Shown piece by piece: positions 43,629-52,451 of a stretch of 64,000 nucleotides of DNA (its first letter is position 1; every line of letters begins with the position of its first letter). The notes below the pieces were generated by a model that saw nothing but the letters and a program-made list of their open reading frames with translations, did not search any database and had not been told where the DNA came from. The translations under genes were made by a program, and so were the position numbers. The DNA comes from JAXGQE01 sp040766585 (GTDB lineage: Bacteria > Bacillota > SLNR01): the NCBI GenBank assembly GCA_040766585.1, contig JAXGQE010000005.1, positions 62,001 through 126,000 of the forward strand, given 5' to 3'.

Positions 43629-44345
43629 ATGAGAAAACGAATATTTGAGGTAATCGAAATTGCAGAGTCTGGGGATAAGCTAAGTGCTATTTACGACACT
43701 TTTATGTATGTAATAATCATAATAAGTATTATTCCTTTATTCTTCAAGCAAACTTACTACATTTTTCATCTCATAGAAATAATTACAGTCTCAATCTTCA
43801 TTATTGACTATATTTTGAGATGGATAACTGCTGATTTAAAGCTTAAAAACAGAAGTTTAATTTCTTATTTAAAATACCCATTTACTTTTCTTGCTCTATT
43901 GGATTTACTTTCAATACTACCTTCCTTATCAATATTAAATCAAGGTTTCAAAATACTTAGGATATTTAGGTTAAATAAGGCTTTTAGGACATTAAGATTA
44001 TTAAGATACTCAAAAAGCTTTAACCTTATTGTTTCAGTTATGAAAAAGCAACAAAAACCTCTTCTAGCTGTTATTTACCTTGCTCTTGGTTATGTAGTAT
44101 TAACTGCTCTTATTATGTTCCAGGTTGAACCCAATAGTTTTGATAATTTCTTTGATGCTGTTTATTGGGCAGTGGTTACACTAACAACAGTAGGATATGG
44201 AGATATTTATCCAGTTAGCGATATTGGTAAAGTTGTTGGAATGTTATCTTCATTTATGGGGATTGCTATAGTGGCTCTACCAACAGGAATTATTACTGCT
44301 GGATATATGAGTGAATTAAACAAAGAAGAGTGCCCCGAAGAATAA
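43629..44345 (+). CDS. Voltage-gated potassium channel (Kv-like), prophage-encoded
   Basis: A 238-residue six-helix channel subunit. S1-S3 are the hydrophobic runs at about residues 24-45, 46-66 and 80-102; S4 carries regularly spaced basic residues (ILRIFRLNKAFRTLRLLRY) as in voltage sensors. S5 precedes a pore helix AVYWAVVTLTTVGYGD with the K+ selectivity filter (Thr187-Asp192), and S6 contains ALPTGIITAG. A GGAGG site precedes the ATG. It lies between the portal and MuF genes, in the same direction and with the same AT-rich composition, so it belongs to the phage and is not a host remnant. Four copies would form a membrane channel. Its role in the phage life cycle is unknown; exclusion of other phages or membrane control in the lysogen are possibilities. 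Confidence 0.9.
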   Translation: MRKRIFEVIEIAESGDKLSAIYDTFMYVIIIISIIPLFFKQTYYIFHLIEIITVSIFIIDYILRWITADLKLKNRSLISYLKYPFTFLALLDLLSILPSLSILNQGFKILRIFRLNKAFRTLRLLRYSKSFNLIVSVMKKQQKPLLAVIYLALGYVVLTALIMFQVEPNSFDNFFDAVYWAVVTLTTVGYGDIYPVSDIGKVVGMLSSFMGIAIVALPTGIITAGYMSELNKEECPEE

Positions 44346-44372
44346 CTTATAATAACTAAATATTTAATTTTT

Positions 44373-44407
44373 CAACCACTTTTAATATAGTATAAGTGGT
44401 TGTTTTT
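44373..44407 (+). repeat. Intergenic hairpin, copy 2 (CAACCACTT/AAGTGGTTG + T5)
   Basis: A 9-bp stem with a 12-base AT loop and TTTTT after it, shaped like a terminator between the K+ channel gene and the MuF gene. It shares the GGTTGTTTTTATG end with the hairpin before the integrase. Confidence 0.75.
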
Positions 44408-44429
44408 ATGTAAAAAAGTAGGTGATGAA

Positions 44430-45329
44430 TTGAGTTTTAACAAAGATACACAAGCTATATATAAAATGTCAACAGAGCTCGAAAAGTCCTTAATCAAAGA
44501 ATACACAGCCGCTTTAGACTCTATAGGGGCTGAGCTTGGTAAATTCTATTCTAAATATGCTCAAAATGATGTGCTAACTTATGATGAAGCAATCAAGTAT
44601 AACAGACTTCTTGCTTTTGAAATCAGTATAATAGACGAACTGAAGGCTCTTGGAGAAACTAATGATAAGTTGATTAAATCAACATTGTTCAACATCTATG
44701 ATGAAAGCTACTTCAGAACAGGATTCTTTTTTGAAAGTGGAGTCCAAGCGAAATTGGCATTTAATACACTAAACCCAAAAGTTGTTGAACTCGCTATTCA
44801 AAATCCTATCAGTGGATTAACACTTAATGAAAGACTATCTAAAAATCGAACTGAAATAATCTACAAAATCAAACAAGAGCTAACTCAAGGTCTCATAAGA
44901 GGAGACTCTTATACAACCATGACAAGGACACTAAAAGAAGTCCTAGAAAATGATGCTACAAAAGCAAAAAGGATAGTTCAAACGGAATCCAATAGAATAA
45001 TGAACAATGCAAGAAATGATGCTATCAATCATGCGGTATCTCAAGGAGTTATACTAAAAAAAGTATGGCAAGCAACACTTGACGATAAAACAAGGGACAG
45101 ACATGGAGAACTGGATGGGAAAGCAGCTGATAAAGATGGACTATTCCATATGAGTGGTTACTCTGCAGCCTTCCCAGGTGATTTTGGTGTGGCTTCATTA
45201 GATATTAACTGCCGTTGTTCCGTTATATCAGTAATTGAGGGCTTTGAACCAAGTGTAAGAAGAGTAAGAGGAGAAGGTGTAGTACCTTACAAGACTTATG
45301 AAGAATGGCGAAAAGCCAAAGAAGAGTAA
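44430..45329 (+). CDS. Phage head morphogenesis protein, SPP1 gp7/MuF family
   Basis: A protein of about 299 residues. The frame is open from before the hairpin, but TAGGTGAT at 44420 points to the TTG at 44430. The C-terminal MuF domain shows VQTESNRIMNNARNDA, the motif TRDRHGELDGK, and a FPGDFGVASLDINCRCSV end, all classic. Such minor head proteins sit inside the capsid next to the portal and may be ejected with the DNA. The position after portal is normal apart from the inserted channel gene. Confidence 0.9.
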   Translation: MSFNKDTQAIYKMSTELEKSLIKEYTAALDSIGAELGKFYSKYAQNDVLTYDEAIKYNRLLAFEISIIDELKALGETNDKLIKSTLFNIYDESYFRTGFFFESGVQAKLAFNTLNPKVVELAIQNPISGLTLNERLSKNRTEIIYKIKQELTQGLIRGDSYTTMTRTLKEVLENDATKAKRIVQTESNRIMNNARNDAINHAVSQGVILKKVWQATLDDKTRDRHGELDGKAADKDGLFHMSGYSAAFPGDFGVASLDINCRCSVISVIEGFEPSVRRVRGEGVVPYKTYEEWRKAKEE

Positions 45330-45332
45330 AAT

Positions 45333-45360
45333 AACCACTTATTCTATTGATAAAGTGGTT
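45333..45360. repeat. Intergenic hairpin, copy 3 (AACCACTT/AAGTGGTT)
   Basis: An 8-bp stem with a 12-base loop, between the MuF gene and the next small gene. No T-tract follows, so this copy is a weaker terminator candidate. Confidence 0.7.
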
Positions 45361-45390
45361 AAAATTATAAAGTAGGAGGTAATCAAATAG

Positions 45391-45780
45391 ATGGCTTATA
45401 TAAAAATCTATAAAGCTTCAGATAATAGTGAAGTATCTGGAAGTGGTGTATTTACTAACTCTATTGATTTCACACTTAGAGCTGACTTAGAAGAAGATGA
45501 TGAAATAAGATTATACGCTTTAGCTGATACTGGTTATGTTGTTACATCTACTACTGTAACACCAACAGGAACCTCAGCTGCTAAATGGGCTTTAGCTCCA
45601 GATGCGGCTGGACCAGCTTCGGGCACTTATGAAGCATATGGAGACCCACTTTCTCTTGGAACAGTTGGTGATACTACCAAAGTTTATTTCTGGGCTATGG
45701 CAAAAGCAACAAGTGATGAAACACCTGTTAATGATACAAGTGTTACTCTTGAAGTAGAGGGTATTGCCGCTGCTGAATAA
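45391..45780 (+). CDS. Small beta-rich phage structural protein
   Basis: A 129-residue protein of alternating polar and hydrophobic strands, with MAYIKIYKASD at the start, repeated Thr/Ser-rich segments, and VYFWAMAKATSDETPVNDTS near the end, ending in AAAE. There is no signal peptide or membrane span. The look is of an Ig-like virion surface or fibre-base module. It begins after GTAGGAGGTAATC and precedes two giant adhesin-like genes by 13 bases. I recall similar small proteins near head genes of other clostridial phages but cannot name a family. Confidence 0.55.
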   Translation: MAYIKIYKASDNSEVSGSGVFTNSIDFTLRADLEEDDEIRLYALADTGYVVTSTTVTPTGTSAAKWALAPDAAGPASGTYEAYGDPLSLGTVGDTTKVYFWAMAKATSDETPVNDTSVTLEVEGIAAAE

Positions 45781-45793
45781 GGGGTGGTAAACA

Positions 45794-48115
45794 ATGATTA
45801 AATACCCTATAGAGACTATTAAAGGGCAAACAAGAATAACTCTTACTCCAATACCTTCAATTATAGAATCTGAGGGTATTAATTATTTAAGTAAAGATAT
45901 TCTAGCAAAAGAACAAGAAATAATAGAAATAATGGAAAGAAGCCCTCAAGAGGGCAGTAATACCCTTAGTAAAAATCAACAAGATGAAAAATCTTTGATT
46001 GATGAGATTAGAGCTAACATAATACCTTACCTAAAAGCAGAAATTATAATAGACAACACTATAGAAACCATAGCCGTAAAAGGTAGAAGTGAAGCAATAA
46101 AACAACTTGAAAAGCAAAATAATATTGAGTATCCTTATCATTTCATTTGGTTAGATGGAGTTGAAAAAGAACAAGGTGTAATTATCTTCCCTAAATCAAC
46201 TTACTCAAAAGTATATGTTGTTAAAGGAACTCAAGAAAACCCAGAAATAATCTTCATCAAAGAAAACAAAGGTGATATAGAGCTACAAAGACCTTACTAT
46301 GAAATCAAAGACAATAAAACTTATGTTTACATGGATGGTTTTAGTGGAGCTGGAACATCAGAGGACCCCTGGCAGGTAACATCATATACTGACTTAAAAA
46401 AAGTTGGTTGTGGTGATACAACAGGAGACTATAACGGCTGGGATATGGATTCGTATTATATTCAAACTGCTAATATTCAATGCCCTACTGGAGGTTCACA
46501 AGAGAATCACGAACCATTAGGAATTGATGCAGACCCTTTTACAGGACAATATGATGGTGATAACTATTACATTAAAGACTTATACATCTACAGACCAACT
46601 ACAATTAGACAAGGTTTATTTGGTAGAAGTGCTTCAACAACTGTATTAAAAAACATCGTTTTAATAGACCCTTATGTTGAATCATCTGGCTATTGTGGAG
46701 CCCTTTTAGGCACTTCAACAGCTTCTACAATAACCAATTGTCATGTCAGAGGGGGAACAATCAAAACTGAATCAGCCAGCGGAAGAACTGGTGGTTTAGT
46801 AGGAGATGTTGGTGCAAGCTCAGTAATCACATATTGCTCAAGCTCTGCAGACATAGCTGGACATACTATTAGAGCTGGAAGCTTATTTGGTCAAGTAGTT
46901 GGAGGAACTGTTCAACATTGTTACTCAACAGGAGATGTAACCCTTACCTCAACTGAATATGATAGTGGAGCTTGTATAGGGTTAGTAAGTGCTGCTACAA
47001 TTGAAGATTGTTTCAGCACTGGTTCAATCAGCTCAAGCGGCACTAATATAGCAGGATTCGCTGGGAAAATTCAAAGTGGAAGTGTCGTAAAAAGATGTTA
47101 TGCAACTGGAAATGCTTCTGGAAATAATAGTGTAGCAGGATTTGTTGGAGATTATAGAGATACAAACAGCTTAATAGAAAATTGTTATGCAAAAGGAAAC
47201 CTAACAGGAGTAACTGGTATTATAAGTGGCTTTTGTGCTTGGAAAAATGATACAAACTGCGAAATTAAAAAATCATATTCAACTGGAACTCCTTCTGGAA
47301 CAGGTAGTGGTTATAACTTAATTGGATTTAACCAAAGAAATGGAACGGGTATTTCAGATTGCTATTGGGATACAACAACATCTGGAACAACAATATCAGA
47401 TGGTGGAACAGGTAAAACAACCTCCCAAATGAAAACCGAAAGTACCTTTACAAATTGGGATTTCACAGATACTTGGGTTATGGATTCAAACTTAAATAGT
47501 GGATACCCACATTTACAAGATTTGTTACCGCAATATTTAGATAGTAATGTTTATCAAACCAAGAGAATAGTAAAAGACATAAGCGAATTTATTGGTCAAA
47601 CAAAGAGAACTATAAAAACTGCCGTTGGAGGCTCTTATCAAACATTAAGAGCTGCTATAGAAGCTACAGCGGCTTCCTATCAAACAAAAAGAAGTGTATT
47701 AATCTCTTTTCTTTTGGATTATCAAACCAACAGAATTGTTAAATCACTCTCTTCTTTTGTTTCTCAAACGCTAAGAACGGCTGTATCACTTTCTTCTTTT
47801 GGTTCTCAAACTATACGCAACATCACGAAACTCGACACAATAAACTATCAAACAAAACGCATTGTTCATGCTGCAGCAAGTATAGTTGCACAAACAAAGC
47901 GTAGCATATTATATAATGCTCATAATACATATCAAACACTTAGAAAAACTGTTTCAACCATTACATCAAGTTTTCAAACTTTAAGAAAACCAATTCAATA
48001 CTGTATTAATACTTTCCAAACTACAAGAGAAGTAACCATAAAAATCCTCACTGCTATTGTTGAAAACATGGCAATTAGACTTAATTGGATTTGGCGTAGT
48101 GGGGGTGAGGAATAA
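45794..48115 (+). CDS. Adhesin-like phage protein: GLUG domain plus 12 QTxR repeats
   Basis: A 773-residue protein in three parts. Residues 1-180 are an unassigned alpha/beta head with FIWLDGVEKEQGVIIFP. Residues 185-575 resemble GLUG-type beta-helix repeats found in bacterial surface proteins: recurring GG(L/F)VG, CYSTGD and CYATGN units and a final SGYPHLQDL. Residues 588-755 are twelve exact 14-residue repeats, each starting Q-T-x-R (such as QTKRIVKDISEFIG). It lies in the head module before scaffold and coat, so a capsid-attached fibre is more likely than a tail fibre. The last base overlaps the next gene's start. Confidence 0.75.
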   Translation: MIKYPIETIKGQTRITLTPIPSIIESEGINYLSKDILAKEQEIIEIMERSPQEGSNTLSKNQQDEKSLIDEIRANIIPYLKAEIIIDNTIETIAVKGRSEAIKQLEKQNNIEYPYHFIWLDGVEKEQGVIIFPKSTYSKVYVVKGTQENPEIIFIKENKGDIELQRPYYEIKDNKTYVYMDGFSGAGTSEDPWQVTSYTDLKKVGCGDTTGDYNGWDMDSYYIQTANIQCPTGGSQENHEPLGIDADPFTGQYDGDNYYIKDLYIYRPTTIRQGLFGRSASTTVLKNIVLIDPYVESSGYCGALLGTSTASTITNCHVRGGTIKTESASGRTGGLVGDVGASSVITYCSSSADIAGHTIRAGSLFGQVVGGTVQHCYSTGDVTLTSTEYDSGACIGLVSAATIEDCFSTGSISSSGTNIAGFAGKIQSGSVVKRCYATGNASGNNSVAGFVGDYRDTNSLIENCYAKGNLTGVTGIISGFCAWKNDTNCEIKKSYSTGTPSGTGSGYNLIGFNQRNGTGISDCYWDTTTSGTTISDGGTGKTTSQMKTESTFTNWDFTDTWVMDSNLNSGYPHLQDLLPQYLDSNVYQTKRIVKDISEFIGQTKRTIKTAVGGSYQTLRAAIEATAASYQTKRSVLISFLLDYQTNRIVKSLSSFVSQTLRTAVSLSSFGSQTIRNITKLDTINYQTKRIVHAAASIVAQTKRSILYNAHNTYQTLRKTVSTITSSFQTLRKPIQYCINTFQTTREVTIKILTAIVENMAIRLNWIWRSGGEE

Positions 48116-50316
48116 TGGCAACTGAACTTAAAACTTCAAGTGGCACTTGGACCTGCCCAGCAAACATAACTGAAATAACTGTAGAATGTTGGGGAGCTGG
48201 TGGAGGAACATCACAGCCCTCAAATAATGATGCAAGAGGAGGAGCTGGAGGAGGAGCATATTCAAAATCTGTTTTAACTGTAGTTCCTTCAAATGAATAT
48301 ACATATGTAGTTGGAACTGGTGGAACAAGTTCCGGAACGGCTGGAGGAGATACTTATTGGGTAAGCACTTCAACAGTACTAGCCAAAGGTGGAGGAGGTT
48401 GTACTTCTGATACTGGAGGAACTGGTGGAGCAGCCGCTTCGGGTGTTGGAGACACAAAATATTCTGGTGGAAATGGAGCAAATAAAGTTTCTACTACAGA
48501 AGGTGGTGGAGGTGGCTCTGCTGCCGGCTCAACTGGAAATGGTAATAATGCTTCTGGTAGCACACCAGGTTCTGCCGTAAGTGAATATGGTGGAGCTGGT
48601 GGTGCTGGTTCTATAGGAACTGGAGTAGGTGGAACTGGAGGAGATTATGGTGGTGGTGCTGGTGGCTCAAGAAGAAGTGGTGGAACTGCAGGTGCTGCTG
48701 GAGCTAATGGTTTAATAAGAATAACTTATGTTGAAATACTTACAGCAGAATTTTCTGCTCAAACCAAAAGAGTAGTAACTAAAATCAGTGAATACTCTGC
48801 TCAAACCAAAAGAATAGTAACAAAGCTAGCAGAAGTAATTGGACAAACAAAAAGAACAGTTATTTCAATAGCAGCTTTAGCCGCTCAAACAAAAAGGATT
48901 GTTTACAACATAGCTTCCTTCATAGGAAGTTCAACCAGAAAAGTTACCTATATTGCTAGCATTATAAACCAAACTAACCGATTAGTTACCTATATTAGTT
49001 CAACAATAGGTCAAACCAAAAGAGTAGTTTACAATATTTCCTCATTTATTGGCTCAACAGTAAGAAATGTAACACAAGAAGCTTCTTATTTAGGTCAAAC
49101 AAAGAGGTCAATTTCTTACATAGGTGAATACATTTCTCAAACTAAACGAGTGATTTTAGCCCAAACTAACGCTCTTTACCAAACCAATAGAATAGTAAAT
49201 AAAGTGGCTCAAGCGGCTTCTCAGACCAAAAGACTACTCACTTCTTTTGGTTCTTTTTCTGCTCAAACAACTAGAGAAGTGTTATTCTACACACAAGCAA
49301 TATTTTATGGTCAAACCAAAAGAACTATATTAAAACTTGATACTTCAACTCATCAAACCAAAAGAATAATCACTGAAGCAGCTCAAACGGCTGCCCAGAC
49401 TCTTAGAAATCTTCTTTCTTTTGGTTCTTTTACAGCACAAACATCAAGAAATATAGTTTTAAAGATTACAACAGATTCACAAACAAAAAGAACATTAGTG
49501 TATTTAGCCGAAACCGATGGGCAAACCATAAGAAACATAACTTCAGATTTTAATATTAGTTTTCAAACATTAAGGAGAGTTCTTGGAGCTATTAATGATT
49601 ATGTAATTCTTGAAAGAAAGATTGGTTATGATGGAGAGTATGTTCAAATTGATTTGATAGATACTGATGATGGGACTTATTTAGACGATGATATCACTTT
49701 TATAATTGGTCAAGTTTACTGCTACAGAGCAAGCCGCTATGTAGATGATTTATTAACTGAACAAGATGAAGAGTGTATTATCTATAATGGTCAAGAGTAT
49801 GTATCTATCACTAACCAAACCTTTAGAAAAGTAGTTGAATTAGCCGTTTTAGACGCTCAAACACAAAGGATAGTTATTAAAAAAACTACCTTCAGTGGTC
49901 AAACAGTTAGAAGTATTAACACAACTATTAGTAATGTATATCAAACAATAAGAAGAACAACTTTAATAGCTGAAATTACTTCTCAAACTAAAAGAGTTGT
50001 TAATGCGGCAGCAACAACAATAGGACAATCATCAAGAGCAGTATCTAAACTCTTTGTGGCTGCTTTCCAAACTAAAAGGTTTGCTGGAATATCAATTTCA
50101 AGTATTTTCCAAACCATTAGAAATGTAATTAAACTTGTTTTTGACCTATATTACTCACAAGAACTTCCTTTAGATATACAAATGGTAATTTTACCTTTTG
50201 AACATGAGTTTAGTGTTCCATATACCATTGAAGAGACAATAACAAATCTTGATGAATTTGAAATGGTATTATTGCCAGATGATTATAAAACCAAAGAGGT
50301 GAAATTCCATGATTAA
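48115..50316 (+). CDS. Adhesin-like phage protein: glycine-rich domain plus 28 QTxR repeats
   Basis: A 733-residue protein. Residues 1-205 are a glycine-rich domain (TWTCPANITEITVECWGAGG, then many GGA/GGT turns), a type seen at the ends of phage fibres. Residues 214-490 hold twenty 14-residue QTxR repeats (one of 16), then a 70-residue insert with YDGEYVQIDLIDTDDGTY, then eight more repeats (about 565-680), and a short acidic C-terminal domain. The repeat is the same as in the preceding gene, so the two share a common stalk design. It overlaps the next gene by eight bases. No homologue with a known role is recognised. Confidence 0.75.
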   Translation: MATELKTSSGTWTCPANITEITVECWGAGGGTSQPSNNDARGGAGGGAYSKSVLTVVPSNEYTYVVGTGGTSSGTAGGDTYWVSTSTVLAKGGGGCTSDTGGTGGAAASGVGDTKYSGGNGANKVSTTEGGGGGSAAGSTGNGNNASGSTPGSAVSEYGGAGGAGSIGTGVGGTGGDYGGGAGGSRRSGGTAGAAGANGLIRITYVEILTAEFSAQTKRVVTKISEYSAQTKRIVTKLAEVIGQTKRTVISIAALAAQTKRIVYNIASFIGSSTRKVTYIASIINQTNRLVTYISSTIGQTKRVVYNISSFIGSTVRNVTQEASYLGQTKRSISYIGEYISQTKRVILAQTNALYQTNRIVNKVAQAASQTKRLLTSFGSFSAQTTREVLFYTQAIFYGQTKRTILKLDTSTHQTKRIITEAAQTAAQTLRNLLSFGSFTAQTSRNIVLKITTDSQTKRTLVYLAETDGQTIRNITSDFNISFQTLRRVLGAINDYVILERKIGYDGEYVQIDLIDTDDGTYLDDDITFIIGQVYCYRASRYVDDLLTEQDEECIIYNGQEYVSITNQTFRKVVELAVLDAQTQRIVIKKTTFSGQTVRSINTTISNVYQTIRRTTLIAEITSQTKRVVNAAATTIGQSSRAVSKLFVAAFQTKRFAGISISSIFQTIRNVIKLVFDLYYSQELPLDIQMVILPFEHEFSVPYTIEETITNLDEFEMVLLPDDYKTKEVKFHD

Positions 50317-50602
50317 ACTATACAAAGGTGAAAAACGCAATCTGGCTATACAAGTGGTTAGTAGAAGTGGTGAAGTTTTTACAATCTCTGAAGCTACATA
50401 TGAAGTTGTTGATGAAGAGTTCAACTCAATAGATAGTGGAGCTGCTTTGGTATCTACAGATATAATCAGTGCACTTATAGACACTTCACTTGATGATATT
50501 GAAGAATGTAAAGTTTACTATGTGTTTTTCACTGCTACATTAACCGAAACAGGAAAAGTTTTAAAAGATAAAGTTGAAATCAAAATTCTTAAAGCGGCTT
50601 AG
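50309..50602 (+). CDS. Small beta-sandwich phage protein (BppU-N-like)
   Basis: A 97-residue protein with MIKLYKGEKRNLAIQV at the start, an Ala/Thr-rich middle and ETGKVLKDKVEIKIL at the end. The pattern resembles the N-terminal domains that dock baseplate or fibre proteins (BppU-like), but similarity is weak. It overlaps the end of the QTxR gene and has an AGAGGTGA site, so it is probably translated with it and may anchor or cap those fibres. A 21-base dyad (CTTTTAG/CTAAAAG) follows at 50618-50638. Confidence 0.45.
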   Translation: MIKLYKGEKRNLAIQVVSRSGEVFTISEATYEVVDEEFNSIDSGAALVSTDIISALIDTSLDDIEECKVYYVFFTATLTETGKVLKDKVEIKILKAA

Positions 50603-50658
50603 CCGCTGAATATTTGAACTTTTAGGCTCGAACTAAAAGGTCATAGGGGGATAAATAA

Positions 50659-51252
50659 ATGGCATTAGAAGATATTAAAAAATTGATTGAAGAAAATAAG
50701 GATAATCAAGAGGTTCAAAACTATATCCAGGGTTTAGTTGCACTAACACCAGATAGAGTTGAAAAGTTCCTTGAAGAAAATGAAGAAGGAAAGAAGCTTC
50801 TTCAACCAAGACTTGATAAGTATTTTACCAAAGGGCTGGAAACTTGGAAGCAAAAAACACTTCCAACTATTGTTGATGAAGAAGTTAAAAAGAGAGTTCC
50901 AGATGAAACCCCAGAAGCAAAAAGACTTAGAGAGCTTGAAGAAAAACTAACAAACATCGAAAAAAGCAGAGTAAAAGCTGAATTAAAATCACTAGCAATA
51001 AAACAAGCGAGTGAAAAGGGGCTGCCAACTGACTTAGTTGAATATCTTGTGGCTGACGATGAAGAAACCACTATTAAGAACTTAAATAGTGTAATTGAAT
51101 CATTCAACAAAGCAGTTGAAGAAAAAGTCAAAGCAAGATTTAAAGAAAATGGTAGAGAGCCCCAAGAACCCTCAAATGAACCTGTAAGTGATATTTCAAG
51201 AATGTCTATGCCCGAATTCATCGAGTATAGGAGAAAGCAAGGAATAAAATAA
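50659..51252 (+). CDS. Phage capsid scaffolding protein (DUF4355-like)
   Basis: A 197-residue, highly charged helical protein. It starts MALEDIKKLIEENKDN, contains long Lys/Glu helices (PEAKRLRELEEKLTNIEKSR), SEKGLPTDLVEYLVADDEETT, and ends with MSMPEFIEYRRKQGIK. This is the DUF4355 pattern of scaffolds that precede the coat protein in many Firmicutes phages, as it does here by 22 bases. It would direct procapsid assembly and then leave. Confidence 0.82.
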   Translation: MALEDIKKLIEENKDNQEVQNYIQGLVALTPDRVEKFLEENEEGKKLLQPRLDKYFTKGLETWKQKTLPTIVDEEVKKRVPDETPEAKRLRELEEKLTNIEKSRVKAELKSLAIKQASEKGLPTDLVEYLVADDEETTIKNLNSVIESFNKAVEEKVKARFKENGREPQEPSNEPVSDISRMSMPEFIEYRRKQGIK

Positions 51253-51274
51253 TTAATTAGGAGGTCATTTATAA

Positions 51275-52393
51275 ATGGCACAAACATTTTTAACTGTTCA
51301 AGAAATTGCTAAAGAAAGTCTATTCAGACTTGAAAACAACCTGGTTATGGCTCAATTGGTTTACAAAGATTATGGTGGAGACTTTGCAGAAAAGGGCGAT
51401 ACAATCCAAGTTAGAAAACCTGCAACTTTCACTGCTGCTGATTTCACAACTACTATTTCTGCACAAGAAGTTATTGAAGATAAAACTCTGGTAACATTGG
51501 ATAAAATTGCTGATGTATCTGTAGATATTACTTCAAAAGAACTATCATTAAATATTCAAGACTTTGGAGCTCAAGTAGCCGAAGGTGCTATGCAGGCTAT
51601 TGCTCAAAAAATTGATGCCGCTTTGCTTGGTTTATATAAAGGTGTTGGATACTACTCTGGTGGTTCAACTCCTGCTAACCAACCAAACGCATTGGCTGAT
51701 ATTGCTGGTGCAAGAAAAGTATTGAATGATAACAAAGCTCCAATGAGAGATAGATATGCCGTTTGGAGCCCAGGAGCAGAAGCTAATCTATTAATCTTAG
51801 ATGCTATTGCTGGTGCTGACAAATCTGGTTCTACTGATGCTTTGAGAGAAGCCAATATGGGTAGACTATATGGTTTTGATAACTATATGAGTCAGAATGT
51901 TGCTAGTCATACTAAAGGTACTTTGGCTTCAACTGGTACTATTCAAGTTGATGGAGCTCATGCTGCAGGAGTTAGTACTTTAACTCTAAAAGGTAGCAAT
52001 GCTAACTTAACTGGTACTGTTGTAGAAGGGGACATTCTTGTTGTTAACGGATATCCTCACTATGTAACTGCTGCTGGAGAAGCTGCTGCTAATGCTTTAG
52101 ATGTTTCTATTGAGCCTTTAAGAGCTTCTATGGCTGGAGATGAAACTGTTACAATTATTGCTTCTCATACTGCCAATATTGCTTTCCACAAAAACGCATT
52201 TGCATTAGTAAACAGACCTTTGGCTCTTCCAATGGGTGGAGCAGCTGGTGCTGTTGAAAACTATAATGGTTTAAGTATTCGTGTTACTATGGGCTATGCT
52301 ATGAGCTCAAAAACCAACACCATTTCTTTTGATATTCTATATGGTGTTAAAGTTCTTGAACCTAAATTAGCTACAAGAATTTGGAGAATCTAA
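51275..52393 (+). CDS. Major capsid protein (P22 coat-like)
   Basis: A 372-residue coat protein of the HK97 fold, P22 gp5-like subgroup. Marks are the N-terminal FLTVQEIAKESLFRLENNLVM, DTIQVRKPATFTA, a long spine helix (AEGAMQAIAQKIDAALLGLY), and a beta insertion at about residues 225-290 (GTIQVDGAHAAGVSTLTL...) in the place of the P22 I-domain. It ends in YGVKVLEPKLATRIWRI, the usual C-terminal strand. The gene follows AGGAGGTCAT and precedes a strong terminator, consistent with very high expression. Confidence 0.88.
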   Translation: MAQTFLTVQEIAKESLFRLENNLVMAQLVYKDYGGDFAEKGDTIQVRKPATFTAADFTTTISAQEVIEDKTLVTLDKIADVSVDITSKELSLNIQDFGAQVAEGAMQAIAQKIDAALLGLYKGVGYYSGGSTPANQPNALADIAGARKVLNDNKAPMRDRYAVWSPGAEANLLILDAIAGADKSGSTDALREANMGRLYGFDNYMSQNVASHTKGTLASTGTIQVDGAHAAGVSTLTLKGSNANLTGTVVEGDILVVNGYPHYVTAAGEAAANALDVSIEPLRASMAGDETVTIIASHTANIAFHKNAFALVNRPLALPMGGAAGAVENYNGLSIRVTMGYAMSSKTNTISFDILYGVKVLEPKLATRIWRI

Positions 52394-52405
52394 TGTATTT
52401 ATGGG

Positions 52406-52435
52406 GGAGTAGCTTTGCTACTCCTCTTCCTTTTT
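52406..52435 (+). terminator. Terminator after the capsid gene
   Basis: GGAGTAGC-ttt-GCTACTCC hairpin followed by TCTTCCTTTTT. Confidence 0.85.
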
Positions 52436-52451
52436 GAAAGGGGGTTAGTAT

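Noticed and set aside
48115..48720. Minus-strand Leu/His- and Pro-rich frames opposite the glycine-rich domain
   Set aside because: Complement of repeated GGA/GGT codons; low complexity without start signals.
47553..50160. Regular 42-base repetition that could be taken for a CRISPR array or minisatellite
   Set aside because: The repeat is degenerate in DNA, lies in frame within two long proteins and conserves only Q, T and R codons; no identical repeats or unique spacers and no cas genes.
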